Source: an uncultured Verrucomicrobia subdivision 3 bacterium
Lineage (GTDB): Bacteria; Verrucomicrobiota; Verrucomicrobiia; Limisphaerales; UBA11358
NCBI GenBank assembly: GCA_903895255.1
Contig: CAITTG010000079.1
Span: forward strand, 46,570-110,569
Direction of reading: 5' to 3'
DNA: 64,000 bases
Program-made: the position numbers and the translations under genes
In this document: positions 18,561-27,094 of the stretch, piece after piece
How positions within the stretch are numbered: the stretch's first letter is position 1
Layout: each line of letters opens with the position of its first letter
Notes under the pieces: model-generated
What the model was told of the DNA's origin: nothing
Databases searched by the model: none
What the model saw: the letters and a program-made list of their open reading frames with translations, nothing else

Positions 18561-20855
18561 CTAAGGCTGCCAGACCGCCCGCCAATAGGATTTGGAAAAA
18601 GACGCCACCAGCGTGTTCGTCACGATTGACGAACTCCCCGTCAACGAGTAGGTGCCCACACTCGTCCAGCCCGTCAAATTGGAGGAGCGCTGCAGCACGT
18701 AGGGCACTCCCGCCTGTCCCTGAATGAGCAAAACCACTTTGCCCGTCGCGGGCTGGAGTTGCAGGACTTGCAGCGTTGCCGGGGCGGGGGCGAGGGTCAT
18801 GACGGTGGCCGAGTAGGGAGGGAAGGCGTGGCTGAAATTGGTCGACACCCCGGTGAGGTTGGTGCTCAGCACGTCCGGCGATCCGATCCCGGTTTGCGCG
18901 GCATTGTCCTGGGGCATGCCATAGAAGCTGAGGTTGCCAGTGGTGGCCGGGGTGAAACCGGCCACCGCCACGGCCCCGGTAAGGGTGTTCATGGGGTCTT
19001 TATTAATGGTGAGCAAGGTCAGGCTGCCGTTCTGGCGGCGGACGCCATACGTGGAGAGCAGGGTGTAATCGCTGCTGGCGGTGAGCACGGTGTCGCCGGC
19101 CTGGACGAAATTGGTCATCAATTTGGCGGTGTAGTAAGTGGGGTACACATTGGTCAAGCCATCCACAATCCCGTAATCCCCGTACGGGCGCCAGCCATAG
19201 AGTGAGGCGCTGTTATTCACCCCATTGGTGACCGGGCCGTTGCGCAGATCCCACCAGAATAGTCCGTTGAATTCGGTCTGCATCAACCGGGCCAGGCTGT
19301 CCGCCCGGAAGAGGCCGTTGACCAGGCTGGTGGTTTGCTTGCCAGTGCCGGAGGACACCGAATTGTTTTCGGTGCAGAGCAATTCCACGTTGGTGCCGGT
19401 GGTCACCAGGTAATCGTTGAGCATTTGCCGCAAATTGGCGGCATCGGAAGCCCAACTGGTGGTGGAGGCCAGCAATCCGGCATCGCTTTCGCCACCCGGA
19501 TTTTGCGGATACTGATGGTGGATGGCAAAGTCGGGAGTCACGCCCTGGCCGTTCAGGGTGCCGAGCAGCACCGGGGTCCAGCCGTAATGGGTGGCGTGGG
19601 TGCGCGGATTGACCACCGGATGGCTGGTGTTGTTCACGTAATTGTCCTCGCCGGGCGTTACGACCACCCCGATTTTGATCGTGGGGTCCACCGCCTTCAT
19701 CAGGGAGATATAATCGCGCGCCCGCAAGGCGTAGGTATAGGGATCGTGGGGCACGGTATTGCTGTCGGTTTCCCAGGATGCCCCATAGATTTCATTCCCA
19801 ATTTCCCAATACTTGAAGCCGAGCGGGGCAGTCCGGCCGATGCGGAGGAAATTTTTCCCATCATCCGTTCCCAACGGCTGGGCCGCCCGCAGACTGGCCC
19901 AATAGCCGGCCGTCAGCCAGTTGGTGCCCTGGGCGTCAATCCCCAGCGGTTGGGTGCTGGTGGTGGGCGCATTCACATACGCCACCCAGGCGGCGGCCTC
20001 ATTGGTGGAACCCGAGCCGTAATTGACGGTGGTCATGGCCTGGGCGTTCAAGTTGGTGATGACATGAATAAAATTGGGCAGGGTGGTGGCCCAAGTCCAA
20101 TTATTGCCATCCTGCCGGTCGTAAACCCAGTGATAATCATCTGAGCCGGAGCCCCCGGGAAACCGCAGGGCGCCGGTGCCCATGTTCGTCAGCAGCAGCA
20201 TGGTGGTGGGGGTGTCCAACTGGCTGTCCCAGACGGCCACATTCAGCCCGAACCAGCGCTGGTCCGCCGTGCGGATCGGCTGGGCCGCATTGACATTCAG
20301 ATGCGTCACGGCCGGGCCGGCCGCACTGACCAGTTCAATGTCATCCAGATAAAATGTCGGCTGGGCACTGCCGGCTGAGTCTTGAATGACAAAGGCATCG
20401 AAGTTGGTGGCGTTGGCCACGCCGAAGGCGGCCAGCGGAACGATGTATTGCTGCCACGTGTTGGTGGCCGGGGAACTTAGGTAATAGCGCGCCGCCTGGT
20501 TGGTGCCGACGAGGACCCCATAAATCTGCAAATGCTGGCCGCCGTTGGTGCCGCCATTCAGCCAAAAACTGAGGCTGGCATAGGGCGCGCTGGAAAAATC
20601 CGCATGATGGATCTGCAGACCTTGATAAGCGCCGGCGATGGTTACACTAACTGAGTAGCTGCCGGCGTAAACGGGCGCGGTGTTTTGGTAACTATGCGTG
20701 GTGTAGCCGTAGTCCTGCCAGCCATTGACGAGGGCACCGTTGTAAATCACCATGTTCTGGGCGCCAGCCAACAGGGGGGCGATCAGCGAGATACTGAGGA
20801 GAAAGTGTCGCAAAGCTCGCGCCGGCCGGCTCCAAGTCTGGTCTGGTGCATGCAT
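18561..20855 (-). CDS. Secreted clan GH-A glycosidase, alpha-L-arabinofuranosidase-like
   Basis: 764 residues with a signal peptide (hydrophobic FLLSISLIAPLLAGA, cleavage before QNM). Residues ~33-178 form a galactose-binding-like beta-sandwich (CBM-like). Residues ~185-600 form a TIM-barrel resembling GH51/GH39-type enzymes: RFPGGSGSDDYHW, the acid/base in YWEIGNEIYG (Asn354-Glu355) and a probable nucleophile Glu496 in ELLCTENNS. A beta domain follows. The last ~65 residues (YVLQRSSNLTGWTSVGTY ... SYWRAVW) form the small C-terminal module shared with other secreted proteins here. Arabinofuranosidase is the best guess; the exact family and substrate are uncertain. AAAGG lies upstream of the ATG. 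Confidence 0.75.
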   Translation of the reverse strand: MHAPDQTWSRPARALRHFLLSISLIAPLLAGAQNMVIYNGALVNGWQDYGYTTHSYQNTAPVYAGSYSVSVTIAGAYQGLQIHHADFSSAPYASLSFWLNGGTNGGQHLQIYGVLVGTNQAARYYLSSPATNTWQQYIVPLAAFGVANATNFDAFVIQDSAGSAQPTFYLDDIELVSAAGPAVTHLNVNAAQPIRTADQRWFGLNVAVWDSQLDTPTTMLLLTNMGTGALRFPGGSGSDDYHWVYDRQDGNNWTWATTLPNFIHVITNLNAQAMTTVNYGSGSTNEAAAWVAYVNAPTTSTQPLGIDAQGTNWLTAGYWASLRAAQPLGTDDGKNFLRIGRTAPLGFKYWEIGNEIYGASWETDSNTVPHDPYTYALRARDYISLMKAVDPTIKIGVVVTPGEDNYVNNTSHPVVNPRTHATHYGWTPVLLGTLNGQGVTPDFAIHHQYPQNPGGESDAGLLASTTSWASDAANLRQMLNDYLVTTGTNVELLCTENNSVSSGTGKQTTSLVNGLFRADSLARLMQTEFNGLFWWDLRNGPVTNGVNNSASLYGWRPYGDYGIVDGLTNVYPTYYTAKLMTNFVQAGDTVLTASSDYTLLSTYGVRRQNGSLTLLTINKDPMNTLTGAVAVAGFTPATTGNLSFYGMPQDNAAQTGIGSPDVLSTNLTGVSTNFSHAFPPYSATVMTLAPAPATLQVLQLQPATGKVVLLIQGQAGVPYVLQRSSNLTGWTSVGTYSLTGSSSIVTNTLVASFSKSYWRAVWQP

Positions 20856-20976
20856 TTGCCTTTAAAATAAGCTAAATCAGGGCTTTGGCAAGCGCTGGAA
20901 CAGCCACTCAGGCACCCCGGTGGTGCGCTTTGGCTTTAAGTTGTTCCCGGGCGGTTCGTTCCGCTAAGCTGGCCGG

Positions 20977-22026
20977 GTGCATTATCGCGAGCAATTTAAC
21001 GCCCTCCTGGCCGGGACCACGCCGATACTGGCGCTGGCCCCCATGCAGGACGTCACGGATTTGCCCTTCATGCAATTGATGGCCGGCTATGGCGGGCCGG
21101 ATGTATATTACACGGAGTATTTTCGCGTGCATGCCACTTCCACGCTGGAACCGTGGATTCTGGACGCCATCACCAAAAACACCACCGGCCGCCCGATCGT
21201 GGCCCAAATGATTGGGAATGACATCCCGGCGCTCGTCCGGACGGCGCGCCAGCTCCAGGAATATCCCATCGCCGCCGTGGACCTGAACCTGGGCTGCCCG
21301 GCTCCCATCGTTTACCGCAAGTGCGCCGGCGGCGGGCTCCTGCGTGAACCAAAACGGGTGGATGCCATCCTCGGCCCATTGCGCGAGGCGGTCCGCATCA
21401 AGTTCACCGTCAAGACCCGGATCGGGTTTGATTCGCCGGAGGTGTTTGCGGAACTGTTGAACATTTTCGCGCGGCATTCCCTGGATTTGCTGACGGTCCA
21501 TGGCCGCACGGTTTTGGAAATGTATCGCAGCGAGGTGCATTACGATTACATCGCCCGGGCAGTGGCGGCGCTGGCCTGCCCGGTGATGGCCAACGGCAAT
21601 ATCTACTCCGCCGCCCGGGCCGCTGAGGTTCTGCAGCTTACTGGTGGGCGGGGCCTCATGATTGGCCGGGGGGCGATTCGCAATCCCTGGCTTTTCCACC
21701 AAATCAGGCAACAACAGCGGGGTGAGCCATGCTTTGTCCCCAATGGTCTGGAGGTGCTTGCTTACGTGCGCGCCCTTTACGATGCCGTTTGCTCGCCGGG
21801 CGTCCGGGAATCCGCCCAGGTGCAAAAGATGAAGAAATATCTCAACTACTTGGGGCTGGGAGTGGAACCCACCGGCCAGTTCCTGCACCGCATCCGGCGG
21901 GTGACCAACCGGGCGGATTTCTTTGCGGTATGCGAGGAGTTTTTGGAGCATGACCGGCCGATGCCGTTGGAACCATTTGCCCTCGCCCTCAAGGAAACGG
22001 ATGTGATGGCCGGGGAAAACGGCTGA
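20977..22026 (+). CDS. tRNA-dihydrouridine synthase
   Basis: 349 residues from a GTG at 20977. FMN-dependent Dus barrel: LALAPMQDVTDLPF at the N-terminus, YYTEYFRV, VAQMIGND, VDLNLGCPAPIVYRKCAGGGLL with catalytic Cys116, VKTRIGFD, LLTVHGRTVLEMY, CPVMANGNI, GLMIGRGAIRNPWLF, and a helical C-terminal RNA-binding part. It reduces uridine to dihydrouridine in tRNA D-loops. The subfamily (DusA, B or C) cannot be fixed by eye. It is divergent from the glycosidase gene, with 121 bases between them. Confidence 0.93.
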   Translation: MHYREQFNALLAGTTPILALAPMQDVTDLPFMQLMAGYGGPDVYYTEYFRVHATSTLEPWILDAITKNTTGRPIVAQMIGNDIPALVRTARQLQEYPIAAVDLNLGCPAPIVYRKCAGGGLLREPKRVDAILGPLREAVRIKFTVKTRIGFDSPEVFAELLNIFARHSLDLLTVHGRTVLEMYRSEVHYDYIARAVAALACPVMANGNIYSAARAAEVLQLTGGRGLMIGRGAIRNPWLFHQIRQQQRGEPCFVPNGLEVLAYVRALYDAVCSPGVRESAQVQKMKKYLNYLGLGVEPTGQFLHRIRRVTNRADFFAVCEEFLEHDRPMPLEPFALALKETDVMAGENG

Positions 22027-22282
22027 GCCTGCCCCGCCGTGAGAAACTGAACGCTTTTTAGATGTGGGTTGCCGGATTTTACCCCGGTTTCAGACCTGTT
22101 CATGCAGTGTGAAAGCATGGCGGCTTTTGCGACGAGATTCCGGTCGCGCTGCATGTGGTGATTATGTCGCATTTCAAAAATTGCTCGGCTGCCGATTCCC
22201 GCCCGCCAGACTCACCCCCCAAAAAGGCGACGACAATGAACTTGCCAAGTTGCCTGGGAAATCAACAATTATCGACTTAATC

Positions 22283-24715
22283 ATGCCAATCAATTTTTCT
22301 TTAGGTCTGCGCTTTCTGATTTGCCCAGCCTCTTGTTGCCTGGCGCTCCTGATACTTGTCCCCCCTATGGCTGGCTCTGCCGCAGACGCGCCTCCCTTGC
22401 AAACCTTTGCCACCATTCAGTCTGATGCCGTCGGGCGCACGTTGCAAAACGCCTTTATCTGGACCCAGCCCATAATGAATCACTCCGGCGTCGCCATCGC
22501 CTTTCGCAAATCCTTCGAACTGTCCGCCCGGCCCGCCCGGGCGGAGCTGCAGCTCTTTGCCGATGCCCGCTACGTCCTCTGGGTGAACGGCACCTATGTG
22601 GAGCGCGGGCCCGCCCGCTTTCAACCGAACGGTCCGGAATACGACACCATTGACTTGGCCAATCATTTGCAACCCGGCACCAATGTGGTCGCCGTGCTGG
22701 TGGTGGGCAATCTATCCGGCGGCAAGGTCATGCGCCACGCGCCCGGGCTCACCGCCCGCTTGCAAGCCGATGGCCGGGAACTGTGGCTCACGGACGCCAC
22801 TTGGAAATGGACCGATCAAACCCGTTACCGCGAAATCACCGCCTCCTGGCCCGACCTCCGCGACGCCGTGATCGATGCCCGGACCGAAGCAGGCGACTGG
22901 ACCCGGCCAGAATATAACGACACCGACTGGAAAACCGCCGGTCCCATCCGCGGCGATGCCTGGGGTGCCCTGACCGCCCGCCGGATTCCCCGTTTGCGCG
23001 AGACCCCCGTTCCCTTCACCCTGGCAGCCGGAGCCACCCTACCGGTGACCCTCACCGCCGGACAGAAACTGGAGTTCGATACCGGGCGGTTGGTGCAGGC
23101 GTATCCCCGCATCACCCTTGAAGCCACGGCCGGCACGGAACTGGCCATTGAACCCTTTGGCGTGCGCTACCTCGCCCGGGCCGGGCAGCAGACCTATTTC
23201 ACTATCGACACCCGGGGCCTCGCCCGTGGTTCGATAACTGTAAAAACCGGGACCGCCACGATTACGGAACTGCAACTCATCGAACGCCTTTATCCCTACG
23301 ATCTCCTCGCCAGTTTTAGCTGTAACGATGCCCAGCTAAACCGCCTCTGGGCCCTCTGCGCGCGCTCCGGCCAGGTGTTCAGTGAAGATTCCTACGTGGA
23401 CTGCGCCGACCGCGAGCGGGTGGAGTGGATGGACGACACGCCCCCCGGCTACGATATCACCCGCACCTTCATGGCCGGTCCGGGCGCGCATGGCCCGGTG
23501 TACAGCGACCCCCGGTTGCTGGAGGAATTAGTGCGCCGCACCGCCCTTACCCTCCAACCCGAAGGCTGGGTGAAGGCGCATACGTGTTCGGATCGCTACG
23601 ATATCCACGCCAAAATGGAAGACCGCGCCTGCGACTGGGTGGCTGGCCTCCGCAGCTATTACGAAGCCACTGGCGACCGGGCCTTGATCCGCGAAATCTG
23701 GCCCGCCGTGGTCGCGCAAATGAATTATTTCCTGGATCGTCGCAGCCCGCGCGGCCTCGTGATCTCTCGCGAATGGGTCATCTGGGGCAACCCCATGGGC
23801 TACGAAACCAGCGAGGGAGCGGGTTTGAATGCCTTCGTCTACCGCGCCCTCGCGGACGCCGCCCTGTTGGGAAAAGTTATTGGCCAAACTGCGGATGCCG
23901 CCAAATTTAACCAGGCCGCGCAGGATCTGGCGGCCGCCTTCAACCGCGTGCTGTGGGACGCCGAGGCCGGCACTTACTATTCGGGTTATGACACCGATCC
24001 CTCGGAAATGCCGCCTGGCATGACGAAAGGTCGGGTGGGTCTGGGCGGCTGGCACCTGGCCCCCATCCCGCCCGTGCTCCCCAACCACCGGATTACCCCC
24101 ACAGTTTATCCCGCCCTGTTCGCCCTGGACCAAGGGATCGTGCCAGCGGAACGCCGGAGCGCCGTCACCCACTATTTGCTGAGCCAGCCGGATCCGAACG
24201 CCCGCATCATGTACTATTATTATTTGGCGAAACAATTATACGCGGCGGACCAACCCGGCCTCGACCAGCGCGTGCTGGACCTGATGCGCCAAAAATTCCA
24301 GAGCATGACCGACTGGTCCTGGCAGACCTCCTGGGAGGAATTTAAGGGCGGATCCAAAGCCCACATCTATGGCATGTATCCTGGCTACCTTTTAAGCGCC
24401 AATGTGCTGGGTGTGCGTCGCGACCTGCCGGTGGTGCAAAAACAACTATTGATCGAGCCGCACCTGGGCGATCTTACCAATGCCACCGGCACGGTGGTGA
24501 CTGAATTCGGACCGGTGCCCGTCACCTGGCAGCGCGCGGGTGACCAGTTGGAATTCTCGCTTGCCGTTCCCGACCAGGTAACCACCGTCATCGCCCTGCC
24601 ATATCAACCCGGCCACGACCGCATTAATCTTGATGGCAAAACGGTCAGGGGCACCGTCCAGGGTTCCCGCCTCCAACTTATCCTGCACGGTGGGAGTCAT
24701 CGGGGTGCTTATTAG
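22283..24715 (+). CDS. Secreted GH78-type alpha-L-rhamnosidase
   Basis: 811 residues from the ATG at 22283, which gives a signal peptide (LRFLICPASCCLALLILVPP, cleavage near GSAADA); the open frame continues upstream to 22064 but lacks coding character. A jelly-roll lectin-like domain follows (LFADARYVLWVNGTYVERGP, LQPGTNVVAVLVVG), as in family 78 rhamnosidases. The (alpha/alpha)6 catalytic region carries SEDSYVDCADRERVEWMDD, ACDWVAGLRSYYEATGD, a Trp-rich stretch ISREWVIWGNPMGYETSEG, and WSWQTSWEEFKGGSKAHIYG with probable catalytic Glu residues. A C-terminal beta domain (VTEFGPVPVTWQ) ends it. Pectin or glycoconjugate rhamnose is the likely substrate. Confidence 0.85.
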   Translation: MPINFSLGLRFLICPASCCLALLILVPPMAGSAADAPPLQTFATIQSDAVGRTLQNAFIWTQPIMNHSGVAIAFRKSFELSARPARAELQLFADARYVLWVNGTYVERGPARFQPNGPEYDTIDLANHLQPGTNVVAVLVVGNLSGGKVMRHAPGLTARLQADGRELWLTDATWKWTDQTRYREITASWPDLRDAVIDARTEAGDWTRPEYNDTDWKTAGPIRGDAWGALTARRIPRLRETPVPFTLAAGATLPVTLTAGQKLEFDTGRLVQAYPRITLEATAGTELAIEPFGVRYLARAGQQTYFTIDTRGLARGSITVKTGTATITELQLIERLYPYDLLASFSCNDAQLNRLWALCARSGQVFSEDSYVDCADRERVEWMDDTPPGYDITRTFMAGPGAHGPVYSDPRLLEELVRRTALTLQPEGWVKAHTCSDRYDIHAKMEDRACDWVAGLRSYYEATGDRALIREIWPAVVAQMNYFLDRRSPRGLVISREWVIWGNPMGYETSEGAGLNAFVYRALADAALLGKVIGQTADAAKFNQAAQDLAAAFNRVLWDAEAGTYYSGYDTDPSEMPPGMTKGRVGLGGWHLAPIPPVLPNHRITPTVYPALFALDQGIVPAERRSAVTHYLLSQPDPNARIMYYYYLAKQLYAADQPGLDQRVLDLMRQKFQSMTDWSWQTSWEEFKGGSKAHIYGMYPGYLLSANVLGVRRDLPVVQKQLLIEPHLGDLTNATGTVVTEFGPVPVTWQRAGDQLEFSLAVPDQVTTVIALPYQPGHDRINLDGKTVRGTVQGSRLQLILHGGSHRGAY

Positions 24716-24818
24716 CGATGGCTGGCTTGCCGTAAGGGACCCCGGCCGATTCCCGGTCGTGCGCGAATGTTTCCATTGTGATTGCCCGGTCTGATGTTAT
24801 TGTCCTGCGGGGCAAATT

Positions 24819-25649
24819 ATGAAATGGGACATTTTACACCGCACACGTTACGATTACGCCGAGGCCGTCAATGACAGCGTTAACGACGTGTGCCTGCAGC
24901 CCATGTCCGGCCCGGAACAGACACTGGAATCCTTTCTTTTGAAGGTGCTCCCCGCCTCCCGGCTCACCCACCTTGTGGACCCGTTCGCCAACCCCATCAG
25001 TCATTTTGAGATTTCCGCGCCGCATACTTACATGGTGGTTGAGGCGCAGTCCCGCGTCAGCACCCACCCGAGCCCACCGTGGCCGGCGGACGCGCTGCTG
25101 GGCTCGCTGGCGGACATGCGCACGCTGCCCAAAATCGCTGGCGGGATGGACTATTTATCGGCGAGCCGTTTCGTGGACTCCTCGCCCGAGGCCGGCCGCC
25201 TGGCCGCGTCGGCCACCTCCGGCATCACGGATGTGTGGCAGGCCATCCAAGCATTGATGGCCTTCGTTCACGGCCACTTTAAGTATGAATCCTATTCCAC
25301 GCATGTGCACACGCACATGTCCGAAGTGCTGCGCGACCAGCGGGGCGTGTGCCAGGATTTTGCCCATGTGCTGATCGGGCTGTGCCATGAACTGGGTATT
25401 CCGGCCCGTTACGTCAGCGGGTATCTGGCCACCGAATCCGCCAGCGCCACCCATGCCTGGATGGAGGTTTTTATACCCGGCCACGGCTGGCGCGGCCTGG
25501 ATCCCACCCATAACCGCCAAACGGATGAAACGTACGTGAAGATCGGCCACGGCCGGGATTATTCCGACGTGCCACCCGTCCATGGCAAGTACCGGGGCAC
25601 CCTCGTGAATCGCATGACCGTGACGGTGGATATTAAACCGGTGGGGTGA
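24819..25649 (+). CDS. Transglutaminase-like cysteine protein
   Basis: 276 residues. The N-terminal beta region (KWDILHRTRYDYAEAVNDSVND) is the bacterial transglutaminase-like N-domain. The catalytic core has Cys178 in RGVCQDFAHVLIGLC, His212 in SATHAWMEVF and Asp228 in GLDPTHN, an intact triad, and ends GRDYSDVPPVHGKYRG. The protein has no signal peptide, so it should be cytosolic. The family is usually annotated as a transglutaminase or cysteine protease without a known substrate. In many bacteria it neighbours alpha-E and circularly permuted ATP-grasp genes; none is present here. It ends 7 bases from the convergent efflux operon. Confidence 0.92.
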   Translation: MKWDILHRTRYDYAEAVNDSVNDVCLQPMSGPEQTLESFLLKVLPASRLTHLVDPFANPISHFEISAPHTYMVVEAQSRVSTHPSPPWPADALLGSLADMRTLPKIAGGMDYLSASRFVDSSPEAGRLAASATSGITDVWQAIQALMAFVHGHFKYESYSTHVHTHMSEVLRDQRGVCQDFAHVLIGLCHELGIPARYVSGYLATESASATHAWMEVFIPGHGWRGLDPTHNRQTDETYVKIGHGRDYSDVPPVHGKYRGTLVNRMTVTVDIKPVG

Positions 25650-25656
25650 ACCGGTT

Positions 25657-27093
25657 TTATTTTGCAGGAGTCAACGAAGCGTTTTGAGTAGCTGTTTGCC
25701 AGCCACCACCCAGCGCTTGGTAAAGCTGGACCACGGCGAGCAATTGACCCACCTGGCTTTGAATCTGCGCTTGCTGCGAGGGATACAGCTCCTGCTGGGC
25801 CTGCAGGACTTCATAGTAGCTCGACTTGCCATTCAGGTAACGTTGGGTGGCCAGATCGACGGACTCGGCCAGCGCCGCCACGGCCTGGCCGTTGTAGACA
25901 AATTCTGACTGCAACTGTTGGCGCGTGACGAGGGCGTCCGAAACCTCCTGAAACGCGGTCAGCACCGTCTGCTGGTAAGCGTCTGTGGCCTGGACTGCCT
26001 GGGCCTTGGCCGCGCGGTATTGGGCGCGCAGGGCGCCCCCTTGAAAGATTGGGCCGGCCATGGTGCCACCCACGTTCCACATATTCGCCGAACCGCCGGA
26101 GAACGCCGAGAGTTCGGGGCTGACCCGGCCTAAAAACGTGGTCAGGCCGATCTGCGGAAAGAAATTTGCCTTGCTGACACCAATATTGGCGTTGGCGGCG
26201 ATCAAGGATTGTTCGGCGGAAAGCACATCGGGCCGGCGGCGCAACAAATCGCTCGGGAGGCCGGCGGGAATTTCCGGCGCGATCTGTGTTTGGTTCGTCA
26301 GGGAGTTGCGGAAAATCGGCTGGGGAGGGCGGCCGAGCAGCACATTGAGTTGGTCCTCCGTGGTGGCGATTTGAATTTCCAGTTGCGGGATGGCCGCGGC
26401 GGCGTTGGCAAAGGCGGCGGACGCGCGGTCGGTTTCGAGTTTGGAGGCAACCCCGTTTAACAGGCGGTCATGAAAGATGCGGTAACTGCCCGCGTAGGCG
26501 TTGGTGGCACCGCGCTGCACCGCCAGTTGCTGGTCCAACGCTTCCAAGTTAAAATAGGCGGTGGCAACGGAGCTTACCAAGGAGATCATTACTCCGCGCC
26601 GGGCTTCATCGGTGGCCAGAAATTGCGCCTTGGCGGCCTCGCTGGAACGGCGGATCCGGCCCCACAAGTCAATTTCCCAAGCGGCATTGAGATTTAGCAG
26701 CGCGGAGCTTTCGGTGGCCCCGTTCAAGGAGGCGGGCGAGTTATAGAGGGCATTTTTTCCCCGTCCAATGCCGCCGCCATAACCGATTTGTGGTAAAAAC
26801 GCCGAATTGGCCACGGTCACCTGCTGGCGGGCCTGCTCCACGCGGGCCACCGCCTGCTGGAGATTATAATTGTTCGTGATGGCTGTGCCGATCAATCCCT
26901 GCAGCACTGGATCCTTGAACACTTCCCACCAGGGCAGATCAGCGAAGGAATTCGTGGCCTGGCTGTCCGCAAAACGAAACCCCTCGGGCGTTTTCACCTC
27001 GGGCCGTTTGTAGTCCGGTCCCACCGCGCAACCACCGAGTAACGCCACTGCCGCCAGCAAGCCCAAACCGGCCATGAGAATACGCGCGTTCAT
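25657..27093 (-). CDS. RND efflux outer-membrane lipoprotein (TolC/OprM type)
   Basis: 478 residues from the ATG at 27093. The signal peptide ends in a lipobox (AVALLGGC) followed by AVGPDYKRPEV, the standard start of NodT-type outer-membrane factors. Two OEP repeats follow, with ITNNYNLQQAVARVEQARQQ, AAWEIDLWGRIRRSSEAAKA, PAGLPSDLLRRRPDVLSAEQ, GPIFQGGALRAQYRAAKAQA and a C-terminal AVVQLYQALGGGW. It forms the channel that takes drugs or other small molecules across the outer membrane with the pump and adaptor encoded just upstream. The start is 1 base after the pump stop codon, so translation is probably coupled. Confidence 0.95.
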   Translation of the reverse strand: MNARILMAGLGLLAAVALLGGCAVGPDYKRPEVKTPEGFRFADSQATNSFADLPWWEVFKDPVLQGLIGTAITNNYNLQQAVARVEQARQQVTVANSAFLPQIGYGGGIGRGKNALYNSPASLNGATESSALLNLNAAWEIDLWGRIRRSSEAAKAQFLATDEARRGVMISLVSSVATAYFNLEALDQQLAVQRGATNAYAGSYRIFHDRLLNGVASKLETDRASAAFANAAAAIPQLEIQIATTEDQLNVLLGRPPQPIFRNSLTNQTQIAPEIPAGLPSDLLRRRPDVLSAEQSLIAANANIGVSKANFFPQIGLTTFLGRVSPELSAFSGGSANMWNVGGTMAGPIFQGGALRAQYRAAKAQAVQATDAYQQTVLTAFQEVSDALVTRQQLQSEFVYNGQAVAALAESVDLATQRYLNGKSSYYEVLQAQQELYPSQQAQIQSQVGQLLAVVQLYQALGGGWQTATQNASLTPAK

Positions 27094-27094
27094 A